Assembly: GCF_030733845.1 (NCBI RefSeq)
Contig: NZ_CP132311.1
Location: 2,607,501-2,671,500, forward strand
DNA length: 64,000 nt
Direction: 5' to 3'
Origin: Shinella zoogloeoides
GTDB lineage: Bacteria; Pseudomonadota; Alphaproteobacteria; Rhizobiales; Rhizobiaceae
Below are positions 56,032 through 64,000 of the stretch, one piece after another. The stretch's first letter is position 1. Each line of letters opens with the position of its first letter. Position numbers and translations under genes: made by a program. The notes beneath the pieces were generated by a model. It was not told where the DNA came from and did no database searches. It saw only the letters and a program-made list of their open reading frames with translations.

Positions 56032-57267
56032 ATGAACATGTTTGCGCGAGGGATGCCGAACCAGCTCCTACGATTGCAGGAAATGCACAATGGCGAGAAG
56101 GTACAGTCGACTTTCTCGGCAGGCGAAATGGAGCGGCGACAAAATGCGATGCGTGGCATTTTGGAGGAGTTGAAACTCGATGCGGCGGTACTGACCTCCT
56201 ATCACAATATCTGCTATTTCTCCGATTTCCTCTATTGCTCCTTTGGCCGGCGATATGCCTTCGTCATCACGCCGGAAAAGGCGACTTCGGTCTCCGCCGG
56301 TATCGATGCAGGCCAGCCCTGGCGCCGCACCTTTGGCGACAACATCACCTATACCGACTGGCAGCGTGACAACTTCTTTCACGCTCTGCAGCAGCTTTTG
56401 CCGAATGTCTCGCGCATTGGCATCGAATTCGATCAGGTCAATCTCGATCTGCGTCGACTGCTGGAAGAAGCCTTCCCCAGTGTCGAGTTCGTCGATATCG
56501 GCTCGCCGACCATGTGGTTGCGCACGATCAAGTCGCCCGAGGAGATCGTGCTCATCAAGGCAGGGGCCGCGACGGCCGATATCGGAGGCGCCGCTGTGGC
56601 GAAGGCCGTGCACGAAGGCGTGCCGGAATACGAAGTTGCGCTTGCCGGCACGCAGGCCATGGTCCGCCATATCGCGGACCGTTTTCCCCATGCCGAACTG
56701 ATGGACACATGGGTTTGGTTTCAGTCGGGCATCAACACCGACGGGGCACACAATCCGGTGACGTCGCGCCGCGTCCAGAAGGGAGACATTCTTTCTTTGA
56801 ACTGCTTCCCGATGATCGCCGGCTATTATACGGCGCTCGAACGCACACTGTTCCTCGACCATGCGAGCGACGAGCACCTGCGCATCTGGGAGATCAACTG
56901 CGCCGTTCATCGTCGCGGCCTTGAATTGCTGAAGCCGGGTGCGCGTTGCGGCGATGTGGCGACCGAACTCAACGAGATCTACCGCGAGCACGGCCTGCTC
57001 GGCTACCGTTCCTTCGGCTACGGTCATTCCTTCGGCGTGCTTTCGCATTATTACGGCCGCGAGGCCGGGGTAGAGTTGCGCGAGGATATTAACACCGTGC
57101 TGCAACCGGGTATGGTCGTCTCAATGGAGCCGATGCTGACCATTCCGGATGCCCTGCCGGGGGCCGGCGGCTATCGCGAACACGACATTCTCGTGATGAC
57201 GGAAACCGGCAGCGAAAACATCACGGGCTTCCCCTTCGGTCCGGAGCATAATATCATCCCCGCCTGA
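56032..57267 (+). CDS. Creatinase (creatine amidinohydrolase)
   Basis: A 411-residue M24-fold enzyme that hydrolyses creatine to sarcosine and urea (EC 3.5.3.3). It aligns with Pseudomonas putida creatinase almost throughout (STFSAGEMERRQ, TSYHNICYFSDFLYCSFGR, GQPWRRTFGDNITYTDWQRD, DTWVWFQSGINTDGAHNPV, NCFPMIAGYYTALERTLFLD). The catalytic set H232, E262, E358 and H376 of that enzyme corresponds to H240, E270, E366 and H384 here. The M24 metal ligands of peptidases are replaced, as expected for creatinase. ATG 56032 has AAGGAG upstream; the open frame reaches back to 55894 over the promoter. Sarcosine would be used by soxBDAG at 17-22 kb. Confidence 0.95.
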   Translation: MNMFARGMPNQLLRLQEMHNGEKVQSTFSAGEMERRQNAMRGILEELKLDAAVLTSYHNICYFSDFLYCSFGRRYAFVITPEKATSVSAGIDAGQPWRRTFGDNITYTDWQRDNFFHALQQLLPNVSRIGIEFDQVNLDLRRLLEEAFPSVEFVDIGSPTMWLRTIKSPEEIVLIKAGAATADIGGAAVAKAVHEGVPEYEVALAGTQAMVRHIADRFPHAELMDTWVWFQSGINTDGAHNPVTSRRVQKGDILSLNCFPMIAGYYTALERTLFLDHASDEHLRIWEINCAVHRRGLELLKPGARCGDVATELNEIYREHGLLGYRSFGYGHSFGVLSHYYGREAGVELREDINTVLQPGMVVSMEPMLTIPDALPGAGGYREHDILVMTETGSENITGFPFGPEHNIIPA

Positions 57268-57287
57268 CCCGTATGCGGGCAACTTGG

Positions 57288-57311
57288 AACGGGCCGCCCG
57301 ATCGGCCCGTT
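57288..57311 (+). terminator. Terminator after creatinase
   Basis: A 9-bp perfect stem (AACGGGCCG / CGGCCCGTT, 6-base loop) followed by TCCTTTT, 21 bases after the creatinase stop and 26 bases before the start of the LysR gene, which should reduce read-through into it. Confidence 0.7.
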
Positions 57312-57336
57312 TCCTTTTGGAAGCGGTACCACGCTC

Positions 57337-58212
57337 GTGAGAAACATCCCGACCGACCTTCTTCGTACTTTCCTTGCGGTTATCGATTTGCGCAGCCATA
57401 CGCGCGCCGCCGAGCAGCTCGGCCGTACCCAGCCGGCCATCAGTCTGCAGATGAAGAAGTTGCAGGAACTGCTCAACGTTTCCCTTTTTGCCAAGGACGC
57501 CAGCGCGCAGCCGACCGAGGCGGGCGAACTCGTGGCGAGCTACGCTCGTCAGATGTTAACGCTGAACGACGAGATGGTGCTGCGCCTCTCCCGACGCGAC
57601 CAGCATGGCAAAATCCGCCTCGGCATTCCCAATGACTATGCCGACCATTTCCTGCCGAAGCTGATGCCACGCCTTGCCCGCAGCGGCCACGATTTCCGCT
57701 TCGAGGTCGTCTGCGACCTTTCCCATATCCTGCTGCAAGGCCTGCGTAGCGGTCTGTACGATCTCGTTGTGGCGATGACGCCGGACGGGCCGGCAGAAGG
57801 CGCGTTCATGACCTGGAAGGAGCCGCTCGCCTGGGTGGGCGACGACGAGACCTCCATTGTTGCGGACAGTGGAGGAAATCTGCGCATCGTCTGCTATCCG
57901 GAGGGTTGCCTCTACCGTCGGGCGATGCTGACGGCCCTGCAGCGAGACGGTCGTGGTTATGAACTCGTATATACGAGCCCTAGTCTTTCGGGCCTCGAGG
58001 CCGCAGTCGGTTCCGGTTTCGGCAACACCGTGCTCGCCCGTCGCATCGTGCCGGCCAAGTTATCGACGCTTGACGACGCCCTTGGCCTTCCCAGGCTCAC
58101 GGACGTCGTCGTCGGCATCTATCTGAGTTCCGACCGCAAACGCTCCCCGGTGGCAGAGAGCTTTGCTGCGCATTTTGCCGACGCTTTTCTCGCCGACACA
58201 CGGGACGGGTGA
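57337..58212 (+). CDS. LysR-family regulator next to the creatine transporter
   Basis: A 291-residue LysR protein. The helix-turn-helix (LRTFLAVIDLRSHTRAAEQLGRTQPAISLQMKKLQ, family order) is intact and the effector domain begins GKIRLGIPNDYADHFLPKLM. It starts with GTG at 57337, 70 bases after creatinase, and runs towards the transporter operon, ending exactly where the permease stop begins (TGATCA at 58210-58215). It probably controls the transporter or creatinase genes, but no target site is obvious in 62469-62752. Confidence 0.9.
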   Translation: MRNIPTDLLRTFLAVIDLRSHTRAAEQLGRTQPAISLQMKKLQELLNVSLFAKDASAQPTEAGELVASYARQMLTLNDEMVLRLSRRDQHGKIRLGIPNDYADHFLPKLMPRLARSGHDFRFEVVCDLSHILLQGLRSGLYDLVVAMTPDGPAEGAFMTWKEPLAWVGDDETSIVADSGGNLRIVCYPEGCLYRRAMLTALQRDGRGYELVYTSPSLSGLEAAVGSGFGNTVLARRIVPAKLSTLDDALGLPRLTDVVVGIYLSSDRKRSPVAESFAAHFADAFLADTRDG

Positions 58213-59031
58213 TCAGGTCCGTCGCATTCGACGGATGAGGTTCAGCACTAGAAACAGGGCGATGGAGACGGTGGTCAGCAGGCTTGCCGCCGCCATGATC
58301 GTCGGGTTGATCTGGTCCCGAATACCGGAGAACATCTGTACCGGCAGCGTGCGCTGCTCGGCCCCCGTGAGGAATAGGGCGACAATAACCTCGTCGAAGG
58401 AAACAGCGAAGGCAAGCAATGCGCCGGAGACGATGCCGGGGAGGATGAGAGGCAGCGTGACGGCGAAGAACACGCTGATCGGCCCTGCGCCAAGACTCGC
58501 GCCTGCCCGTGTGAGATTGGAATCGTAGGTGGAAAGCGCCGAAAGCACCGTAACGACCACGAAGGGAATGGAGAGCGCGGCATGGGCGAGCACCAGTCCC
58601 GTGCGCGTGTTGGTGAGCCCGAGCGTGCCGAAGAACATGTAGGCGCCAACGGCGACGATGACGACGGGCATGATCATGGGCGAGATCATCAATGCCATGA
58701 CGGCTTTACGCGCCGGAAACCCGGGTCGGCTGATGCCGAGTGCGGCCAGCGTGCCGAGAAGCGTGGCGAGCGCCGTACTGAAGACAGCCGCGACCACGCT
58801 GTTCAAAAGGCTCTGTGTCCAGCGCGGGTTCTCAAAGAAATCCGAGTACCAGCGCCACGAATACTCCTGGATCGGAAAGGTAAAGAACGGATCCTTCGAA
58901 ACCGACAACGGAAACACGACAAAGAGCGGTCCGATAAGGAAAACGAGAACGGCAAAAGCGAAAGTGACGACGGCGAAACGGCAGAGCCGTTCGCTTCGGG
59001 TTGCGTAAGCAGGAAGCCACATGGTTCTCAT
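58213..59031 (-). CDS. ABC transporter permease, PotC type
   Basis: A 272-residue inner-membrane permease of the spermidine/putrescine class. Features: YSWRWYSDFFENPRWTQSLLNS, the EAA-loop segment LTRAGASLGAGPISVFFAVT and six helices. It is the last gene of the leftward operon binding protein-ATPase-permease-permease. Its ATG overlaps the upstream permease stop by four bases (ATGA). By position beside creatinase it likely imports creatine or a related guanidino compound, which is inference. Confidence 0.93.
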   Translation of the reverse strand: MRTMWLPAYATRSERLCRFAVVTFAFAVLVFLIGPLFVVFPLSVSKDPFFTFPIQEYSWRWYSDFFENPRWTQSLLNSVVAAVFSTALATLLGTLAALGISRPGFPARKAVMALMISPMIMPVVIVAVGAYMFFGTLGLTNTRTGLVLAHAALSIPFVVVTVLSALSTYDSNLTRAGASLGAGPISVFFAVTLPLILPGIVSGALLAFAVSFDEVIVALFLTGAEQRTLPVQMFSGIRDQINPTIMAAASLLTTVSIALFLVLNLIRRMRRT

Positions 59032-60275
59032 CCAAGCTTGATACGTTCCGCACCGACGAGGCGCAGGAACAGGAGGTAGATGGAGAGCGTCATGACAAGG
59101 AGCACGCAGGCGAGCGCAGCGGCCATGCCCCAGTTCAGGTCGCGGTTTATGTAGGTGGCGATGAAGTTTGACATCATCTGGTCACGCGGCCCGCCGACCA
59201 GTGCCGGCGTGATATAGTAGCCGAGCGACAGGATGAAGGTCATCAGGCAACCGGCGGCGACGCCTGGTAGCGTCTGCGGTGCATAAACCCGCCAGAAGGC
59301 GAAGAACGGTGGTGCGCCAAGTGAGCGCGCGGCGCGCATCTGCCCCTCCGGAATGGATTTCATCACGCTGAGAATCGGGAGAATTGTGAAGGGTAGCTGT
59401 ATATGGGTCATGGCCGTCACCGTACCGAAGCGTGTCAGCATCAGCTGTAGTTTTTCCGTGGTGAGCCCGAGTGCCAGCAGCGCCTGGTTTATGATGCCGT
59501 CTGTCTGCAGCAACACGACCCAGGCGGTGGTGCGTACCAGAAGTGAGGTCCAGAGCGGTAAAAGCACCATCAGGAGTAGGAAGCCAGCAATGCGAGCGGG
59601 TGCAAGCGAGATGACGTAGGCCGTCGGAAAGCCGAGCAGAAGCGTTGCGAAGGTCACCAGCCCGGCAATCCAGAGTGTGCGGCCGAGGATGCCGAGAAAC
59701 ACAGCTTGGTCCTCTGGTGCCCGAACGATGGCACCGGATGCATCCTGCCAAAAATCGACGGCTGTCAGAAGGTAGTACGGGGTGACGGCATTGGCGTTGC
59801 GCTTAAGGATCGCCCAGAGATCCGGGCTCGCCCAGACAGGGTCGAGCGCTGCAAATTGCGGCGCAAGGGGACCATCCCGTAGTTTGCCGAGATGCCGAAC
59901 GATCGACATGACGCGGCTGCGCATGCCCGCGCTCTCATAGTTTAACCGCTTGCCGAGTGCGGCAGCGGTGTTGTTTTCCTTTGCCCGTGTAAGATCGGCC
60001 ACCAGCGCAACGTAGACGCCTTCGCCGGGTGTGGCTTGTCCGTCCCAGCCATCAAGCGCGATTATCGTTTGCGGCAGAACATCACGCACTTCCGGATTGC
60101 TCACCGCCGTCGTCAGGAAAACGCCGATCGGGGCAGCGAAGGTTACAAGCAGAAACAGGAGCGCCGGCAATGCCAGCGCGAGTGCCCGGAGCCGGTTGGG
60201 TCTTTCCGCACGGCGTAGCGCCACACCCAGATTGGCCTCGGCGGCGAGAGGGGCAAGAGACATGGTCTGCGTCAT
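59028..60275 (-). CDS. ABC transporter permease, PotB type with large periplasmic loop
   Basis: A 415-residue permease. It is longer than E. coli PotB (about 285) because a loop of about 150 residues (from VSNPEVRDVLPQ to DFWQDASGAIVRAPEDQ) follows the first membrane helix; this form is common in alphaproteobacterial polyamine/opine-type importers. The core has GFPTAYVISLAPARIAGFLL and the ATPase contact MRAARSLGAPPFFAFWRVYAPQ. ATG 60275 has CGAGGTAGTC upstream; a GTG-type start at 60299 is less likely. It is two bases from the ATPase gene's stop. Confidence 0.92.
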   Translation of the reverse strand: MTQTMSLAPLAAEANLGVALRRAERPNRLRALALALPALLFLLVTFAAPIGVFLTTAVSNPEVRDVLPQTIIALDGWDGQATPGEGVYVALVADLTRAKENNTAAALGKRLNYESAGMRSRVMSIVRHLGKLRDGPLAPQFAALDPVWASPDLWAILKRNANAVTPYYLLTAVDFWQDASGAIVRAPEDQAVFLGILGRTLWIAGLVTFATLLLGFPTAYVISLAPARIAGFLLLMVLLPLWTSLLVRTTAWVVLLQTDGIINQALLALGLTTEKLQLMLTRFGTVTAMTHIQLPFTILPILSVMKSIPEGQMRAARSLGAPPFFAFWRVYAPQTLPGVAAGCLMTFILSLGYYITPALVGGPRDQMMSNFIATYINRDLNWGMAAALACVLLVMTLSIYLLFLRLVGAERIKLG

Positions 60276-60277
60276 GA

Positions 60278-61414
60278 CTACCTCGTCAGCGTTCGGCAAT
60301 CAGCCGCGAAACAGGTCATCTCGATTTGGCTTTCCGGCTGGATGGCTGCACCAGACGCCGAAGGCAAGGACGCAACGAGGCGATCTCCGCCGAAGGCTTC
60401 GAGTGTCAACCGCACTCGGTCGCCAAGAAAGGTTTTGTCGAGCACGCGGGCACGGATGCGGTTTTCGGCAGTGCTGCGTTCCGCATGGTTGAGACCAAGT
60501 CGCTCCGGGCGGAGTGACATGGTGAGGTTCGATCGGGCCTGGCCCGAGGCGCCCGTTGTCAGAAGCCGGGTTCCGTCCGCCATTCGCACTACGTTGAAGC
60601 CGTCTTCCGTCCCGACAAACTCACAGGAAAGCGTGTTGTTGTCGCCGATGAAGCCGGCGACGAAACGGTTATCAGGCCGGTCGTAGAGCGTGACCGGATC
60701 GGAAAGCTGCTGGATTTTGCCTTCGTGGAAGACAGCAATCCGGTCGGACATGGTAAGCGCCTCGGACTGGTCGTGCGTCACATAGACCATGGTGATGCCG
60801 AGGCGTTGCTGGATTTTTCGGATTTCCACCTGCATGTGCTCGCGAAGCTGTTTGTCGAGCGCGCCGAGCGGCTCGTCCATCAGGATGAGCTTCGGGTTGA
60901 AAACCATGGCGCGGGCCAGCGCCACGCGCTGCTGCTGTCCGCCTGAAAGTTGCGCTGGACGACGCTCGCCAAGGCCCGTGAGCTTGACCATTGCTAGCGC
61001 TTCCTCGACACGACGCGTTGCATCGCCCCCCCTGACACTTCGATAGCGAAGAGGAAAGCCGACATTTTCAGCGACCGTCATATGCGGAAAGAGTGCGTAG
61101 TTCTGGAAGACGAAACCGATATCGCGACGCTCGGGCGGCAGGCGCTCCACGGCTTGTCCTTCGAGCAGGATGCGTCCGCTTGTCGGCTGCTCGAACCCGC
61201 CGAGCATCATCAGAGTGGTTGTCTTTCCAGACCCGGAAGGCCCTAGCATGGTGAGGAATTCACCACGTCGCACAGTAAGGTTCAGGTCTTCGACAACAAG
61301 CGTGCGCCCATCATAGGTTTTTTGGACTTGCTCGAAAGCGACCATTGTCTCGGCAGCATTCTTGGTTGGCGGCGCTTCGTCGAAGCGCCCCCTTTCCAGG
61401 ATCATAGTGTTCAT
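60278..61414 (-). CDS. ABC transporter ATPase, PotA type
   Basis: A 378-residue ATPase with Walker A GPSGSGKTT, signature [15 protein letters not shown], Walker B LILMDEPLGALD and H-loop VTHDQSEAL, plus a C-terminal TOBE regulatory domain (about residues 290-378, SLRPERLGLN). It energises the two permeases downstream. The gene begins ten bases after the binding-protein stop, so all four form one operon. Confidence 0.95.
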   Translation of the reverse strand: MNTMILERGRFDEAPPTKNAAETMVAFEQVQKTYDGRTLVVEDLNLTVRRGEFLTMLGPSGSGKTTTLMMLGGFEQPTSGRILLEGQAVERLPPERRDIGFVFQNYALFPHMTVAENVGFPLRYRSVRGGDATRRVEEALAMVKLTGLGERRPAQLSGGQQQRVALARAMVFNPKLILMDEPLGALDKQLREHMQVEIRKIQQRLGITMVYVTHDQSEALTMSDRIAVFHEGKIQQLSDPVTLYDRPDNRFVAGFIGDNNTLSCEFVGTEDGFNVVRMADGTRLLTTGASGQARSNLTMSLRPERLGLNHAERSTAENRIRARVLDKTFLGDRVRLTLEAFGGDRLVASLPSASGAAIQPESQIEMTCFAADCRTLTR

Positions 61415-61424
61415 CCGCCGCTCC

Positions 61425-62468
61425 TCAGTTGGAAAGCCAGGTCGTGAAGCGCTTGCGGATTTCGTCGCCGTGGTCTGCCCAAAACGCGTTGTCGAGCGTA
61501 AGCGAGGCGGTCAGATTGGCGGGGCTTGTCGGCAGGTTCTTCGCATCTTCGGGCGCCACCTCGGCGGCCGCGCTCGTGCGGACCGGACCATAGGGTATGT
61601 ACTTCGCGATACCCGCCAGAACCTTGGGTTCTACAGCGAAGCGGATGAAGGCGAGTGAACCTTCCAAATCCTTGGCCCCCTTGGGAATGACCCAATAGTT
61701 GGAATCGAGGATCTGATTGTCCCAGACGATGCTGAAGTTGCGACCTTCCTTGTTGGCATTGAAGATGCGCCCGTTCCACGCGGTCGTCATGGCTACTTCG
61801 CCGGAGGCGAGGAGTTGCGGTGCTTGCGCGCCTGCTTCCCACCAGACGATTTGGCTCTTGATAGTGTCGAGTTTGGCAAAGGCGCGATCGACACCTTCAG
61901 GTGTTGCGAGCGTCGCATAGACATCCTGCGGCGCTACGCCGTCGGCAAGGAGTGCGAATTCAAGATTGGTCGCGGGATTTTTCCAAAGACCACGCTTGCC
62001 GGGAAAGTTGGCAAGATCGAAGAGATCAGCAAGCCGCGTCGGCGGCTTTTCCAGCTTGTCCTGATCGTAGGAGAGGATAGTCGCATAGACGATTGTCCCG
62101 ACGCCACAATCCGATGTGGTGCCGGCGAGCCAGTCCGACTTCGGGCCGATTTTTTCCCAGTCGATTGTTTCGAAAAGACCTTCGTCACAGCCTTGGAGCA
62201 AGGTCGGCGCGTCGACGTCCACCACGTCTATCGTCGTGTTGCCGCTGTCGATCATCGCCTTGATCTTGGCAATTTCGCCGCCGTACTCCTGCTCGGAAAT
62301 CTGTCGGCCGGTTTCCTCGCTGTAGGCACCGAATACGGCCTTTCGCTGGGCATCCTGATAAGCGCCACCGAAGCTCATGACCGAAAGCGGCTCGGCCGCG
62401 AGTGCCACGCCGAGCGTCAAGCCATAGGCAAGCGTTGTCGCTGCCAGAAACATTTGTGTTCTGAACAT
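61425..62468 (-). CDS. ABC transporter substrate-binding protein, PotD type
   Basis: A 347-residue periplasmic binding protein. Signal MFRTQMFLAATTLAYGLTLG with cleavage near ALA-AE, then LSVMSFGGAYQDAQRKAVFGAYSEETG, the polyamine/spermidine-like opening. Pocket residues lie in VDVVDVDAPTLLQGCDEGLFE and GSVVTTAWNGR-like VAMTTAWNGRIF. It is the first gene of the leftward operon; upstream gap 62469-62752 (284 bases) contains no gene and should hold its promoter. Creatine is a plausible ligand because creatinase is next to the transporter, but binding is not shown. Confidence 0.9.
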   Translation of the reverse strand: MFRTQMFLAATTLAYGLTLGVALAAEPLSVMSFGGAYQDAQRKAVFGAYSEETGRQISEQEYGGEIAKIKAMIDSGNTTIDVVDVDAPTLLQGCDEGLFETIDWEKIGPKSDWLAGTTSDCGVGTIVYATILSYDQDKLEKPPTRLADLFDLANFPGKRGLWKNPATNLEFALLADGVAPQDVYATLATPEGVDRAFAKLDTIKSQIVWWEAGAQAPQLLASGEVAMTTAWNGRIFNANKEGRNFSIVWDNQILDSNYWVIPKGAKDLEGSLAFIRFAVEPKVLAGIAKYIPYGPVRTSAAAEVAPEDAKNLPTSPANLTASLTLDNAFWADHGDEIRKRFTTWLSN

Positions 62469-62752
62469 TGGAATTCCTCTCTGGAGACAGATTTGATCTA
62501 CCCGTCGTGACGCCCGTCTTGCTTGCGAGCTATGAGGAAAGCCTATGTTGCGACATGCCGCGGCGCAAATAAGTAGCTGTCATGTGAGCATGAGCGCCGC
62601 TTATCGGAGCCGCAGGCTAATGCCCGGACCCCACCACAAACTCACGCCGCAGATCGCGGACAGTCGCTGCTCCATATGTGAGCGAACCGGTGCATGCAGA
62701 GGCTTCTGCGAAGACAGACGGCAGGCGTGAACACAACCAATCATGTCAACAT

Positions 62753-64000
62753 CTAAGCAACAGAGGTGAGCGCCCCAGAAACCCCTCGCTGCTCCTCATG
62801 CGGCTTTTGTTTCCTGTTGCGCTTAAAAGGCCCATGGGGAATTTCGGGCGGGGCGAAGCTGTCGGCAGCGGCACGGTCCCATCGATCGTGCCAGTCCGCC
62901 AGTTCGCGGATCTCCCCGCCTGACACAAGGAACCCCTCGGGCAGGTAGGGGTAGGCTTCGTTGCCGTCCAGGAATTCGTTGTCCTTCTGCCGGAACATGA
63001 AGTGGTAGGGCATGAAATCGCTCGGATTGCCGAGGCCGGCGGCGCCTGCGATTTCCCCAAGCGCGCGCATCGTATTGCGATGGAAGCGAGCGACGCGGTC
63101 GCTCTTGTCGCCGAGGTCGATCGCACGCTGGCGTGTCGGATCCTGGGTGGCGATCCCCACCGGGCAGCGGTTGGTATGACAGGATTGAGCCTGTATGCAC
63201 CCGATCGCGAACATGAAGCCACGCGCGGCATTGCACCAGTCTGCACCGAGGGCCAGCGTGCGGGCGATGTCAAAGGCGGAGACAATCTTTCCGGCGGCAA
63301 CGATCTTCACCTGTTCGCGAATGCCTGCGCCGCGGAGCGTATTGTGAACGAAGGACAAGCCTTCCAGCATCGGCATCCCGACCCGATTGGCGAACTCTAC
63401 GGGGGCCGCCCCCGTTCCGCCTTCCGCACCGTCAACGACAATGAAGTCGGGAACAATGCCCGTCTGCAACATCGCCTTGACCATGCTCATGAATTCGCGG
63501 CGATGCCCGATGCAAAGCTTGAAGCCGACGGGCTTTCCGCCGGAAAGCTCCCGCAGCTGGCCGACGAACGCCATCAGCTCCAGAGGTGTCGAGAACGTGC
63601 TGTGTGCCGCGGGCGATATACAGTCTACACCCATCGGAATGCCGCGCGCTTCGGCAATCTCGGGTGAGATCTTCGAGGCCGGCAGCATGCCGCCATGTCC
63701 CGGCTTGGCGCCCTGGCTCAGCTTGATCTCGATCATCTTGATCTGGGGATCGGCCGCGAGTTGGGCGAATTTCTCCGGAGAGAACCGGCCCTGCTCGTCC
63801 CGGCAGCCGAAATAGCCCGATGCAATCTGGAAGATCAGGTCGCCGCCGCCTTGCCGATGGTAGCGGCTGATGCTGCCCTCTCCCGTATCATGGGCGAAAC
63901 CGCCTTTCTTTGCGCCGGTGTTGAGGGCAAGTATCGCACTGGCTGAGAGTGCGCCGAAGCTCATGGCCGAGATATTGTACAGGCTGGCTTCGTAGGGCTG
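62753..64000 (-). CDS. FMN-binding glutamate-synthase-like protein (GlxD/MgsC type), partial
   Basis: The frame is open to the right edge of the window, so about the last 415 residues of a roughly 440-residue protein are seen. It contains the glutamate-synthase alpha/beta-barrel (HDTGEGSISRYHRQGGGDLIF, IEIKLSQGAKPGHGGMLPA, IVVDGAEGGTGAAPVEF) and the iron-sulfur cysteines in GCIQAQSCHTNRCPVGIATQ. Stand-alone proteins of this kind are GlxD of rhizobial glxBCD and MgsC, the catalytic subunit of N-methylglutamate synthase. No amidotransferase domain is present. The immediate upstream genes are outside the window. A basic tail (KRNRKQKPHEEQR) follows the barrel. Confidence 0.9.
   Translation of the reverse strand, partial: QPYEASLYNISAMSFGALSASAILALNTGAKKGGFAHDTGEGSISRYHRQGGGDLIFQIASGYFGCRDEQGRFSPEKFAQLAADPQIKMIEIKLSQGAKPGHGGMLPASKISPEIAEARGIPMGVDCISPAAHSTFSTPLELMAFVGQLRELSGGKPVGFKLCIGHRREFMSMVKAMLQTGIVPDFIVVDGAEGGTGAAPVEFANRVGMPMLEGLSFVHNTLRGAGIREQVKIVAAGKIVSAFDIARTLALGADWCNAARGFMFAIGCIQAQSCHTNRCPVGIATQDPTRQRAIDLGDKSDRVARFHRNTMRALGEIAGAAGLGNPSDFMPYHFMFRQKDNEFLDGNEAYPYLPEGFLVSGGEIRELADWHDRWDRAAADSFAPPEIPHGPFKRNRKQKPHEEQRGVSGALTSVA

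Noticed and set aside
56032..57267. Xaa-Pro dipeptidase or ectoine hydrolase annotation for the M24-fold gene
   Set aside because: The sequence follows creatinase closely, and the creatinase catalytic residues are present while the peptidase metal ligands are not.

Overview
The window is GC-rich, densely packed DNA that looks like a Rhizobiaceae chromosome or large replicon (Rhizobium, Agrobacterium, Shinella or Ensifer type). Pointers are a DUF6867 gene inside a liv operon, a DUF982 gene, urease-operon accessory genes, a heterotetrameric sarcosine oxidase in the order soxB-D-A-G, and several small proteins of rhizobial type. The genus cannot be fixed from the sequence alone. No rRNA, tRNA, CRISPR array or intact insertion sequence was seen.

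Layout. 0-1.2 kb: end of an NMT1/ThiY-type ABC importer. 1.5-6.1 kb: RND efflux pair. 6.2-6.9 kb: Crp/Fnr regulator behind a perfect FNR/FixK-type box. 7-8.3 kb: three genes normally found among urease genes, here without urease. 8.5-14.1 kb: complete branched-chain amino-acid importer (livJ, DUF6867, livF-G-M-H). 14.4-22 kb: dimethylglycine-dehydrogenase-like protein and sarcosine oxidase soxBDAG. 22.2-23 kb: cysQ. 23-28.2 kb: RND pump with two adaptors. 28.8-31.1 kb: chemoreceptor. 31.4-34.8 kb: a quinone/catechol detoxification locus (two ring-cleaving dioxygenases, one fused to a hydrolase, plus an FMN reductase) whose two transcription units share one upstream palindrome. 35.7-40.2 kb: outer-membrane efflux lipoprotein, GntR regulator with FAH-family hydrolase, nuclease, small proteins. 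40.3-42.5 kb: a scarred stretch with a GGGAA repeat cluster, microproteins and two frameshifted genes.

43.5-54.7 kb is an apparent catabolic island. It holds a LysR regulator, a Rieske oxygenase with its flavin/[2Fe-2S] reductase, a HisC-like aminotransferase, an unusual fusion of a DUF2817 (M14-type) hydrolase to an amino-acid ABC ATPase, the matching binding protein and two permeases, then glutathione-dependent formaldehyde oxidation (dehydrogenase plus Gfa) and a FAD-linked 2-hydroxyacid-type oxidase. The logic is uptake of an amino-acid-like methylated compound, hydrolysis or transamination, and oxidative demethylation with formaldehyde disposal. The substrate is unknown.

54.7-62.5 kb is a creatine catabolism cluster: a GlxA/AraC-type regulator divergent from creatinase (all four key catalytic residues present), a LysR regulator, and a PotABCD-type importer. 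At the right edge is the main part of an FMN-binding glutamate-synthase-like gene (GlxD/MgsC type). Creatinase makes sarcosine and urea; sarcosine would feed the soxBDAG oxidase 34 kb away, whose one-carbon product, like that of the Rieske enzyme, needs the formaldehyde genes in between. The window therefore reads as a region specialised for N-methyl and amino-acid-like nitrogen compounds, with efflux and detoxification genes interspersed.
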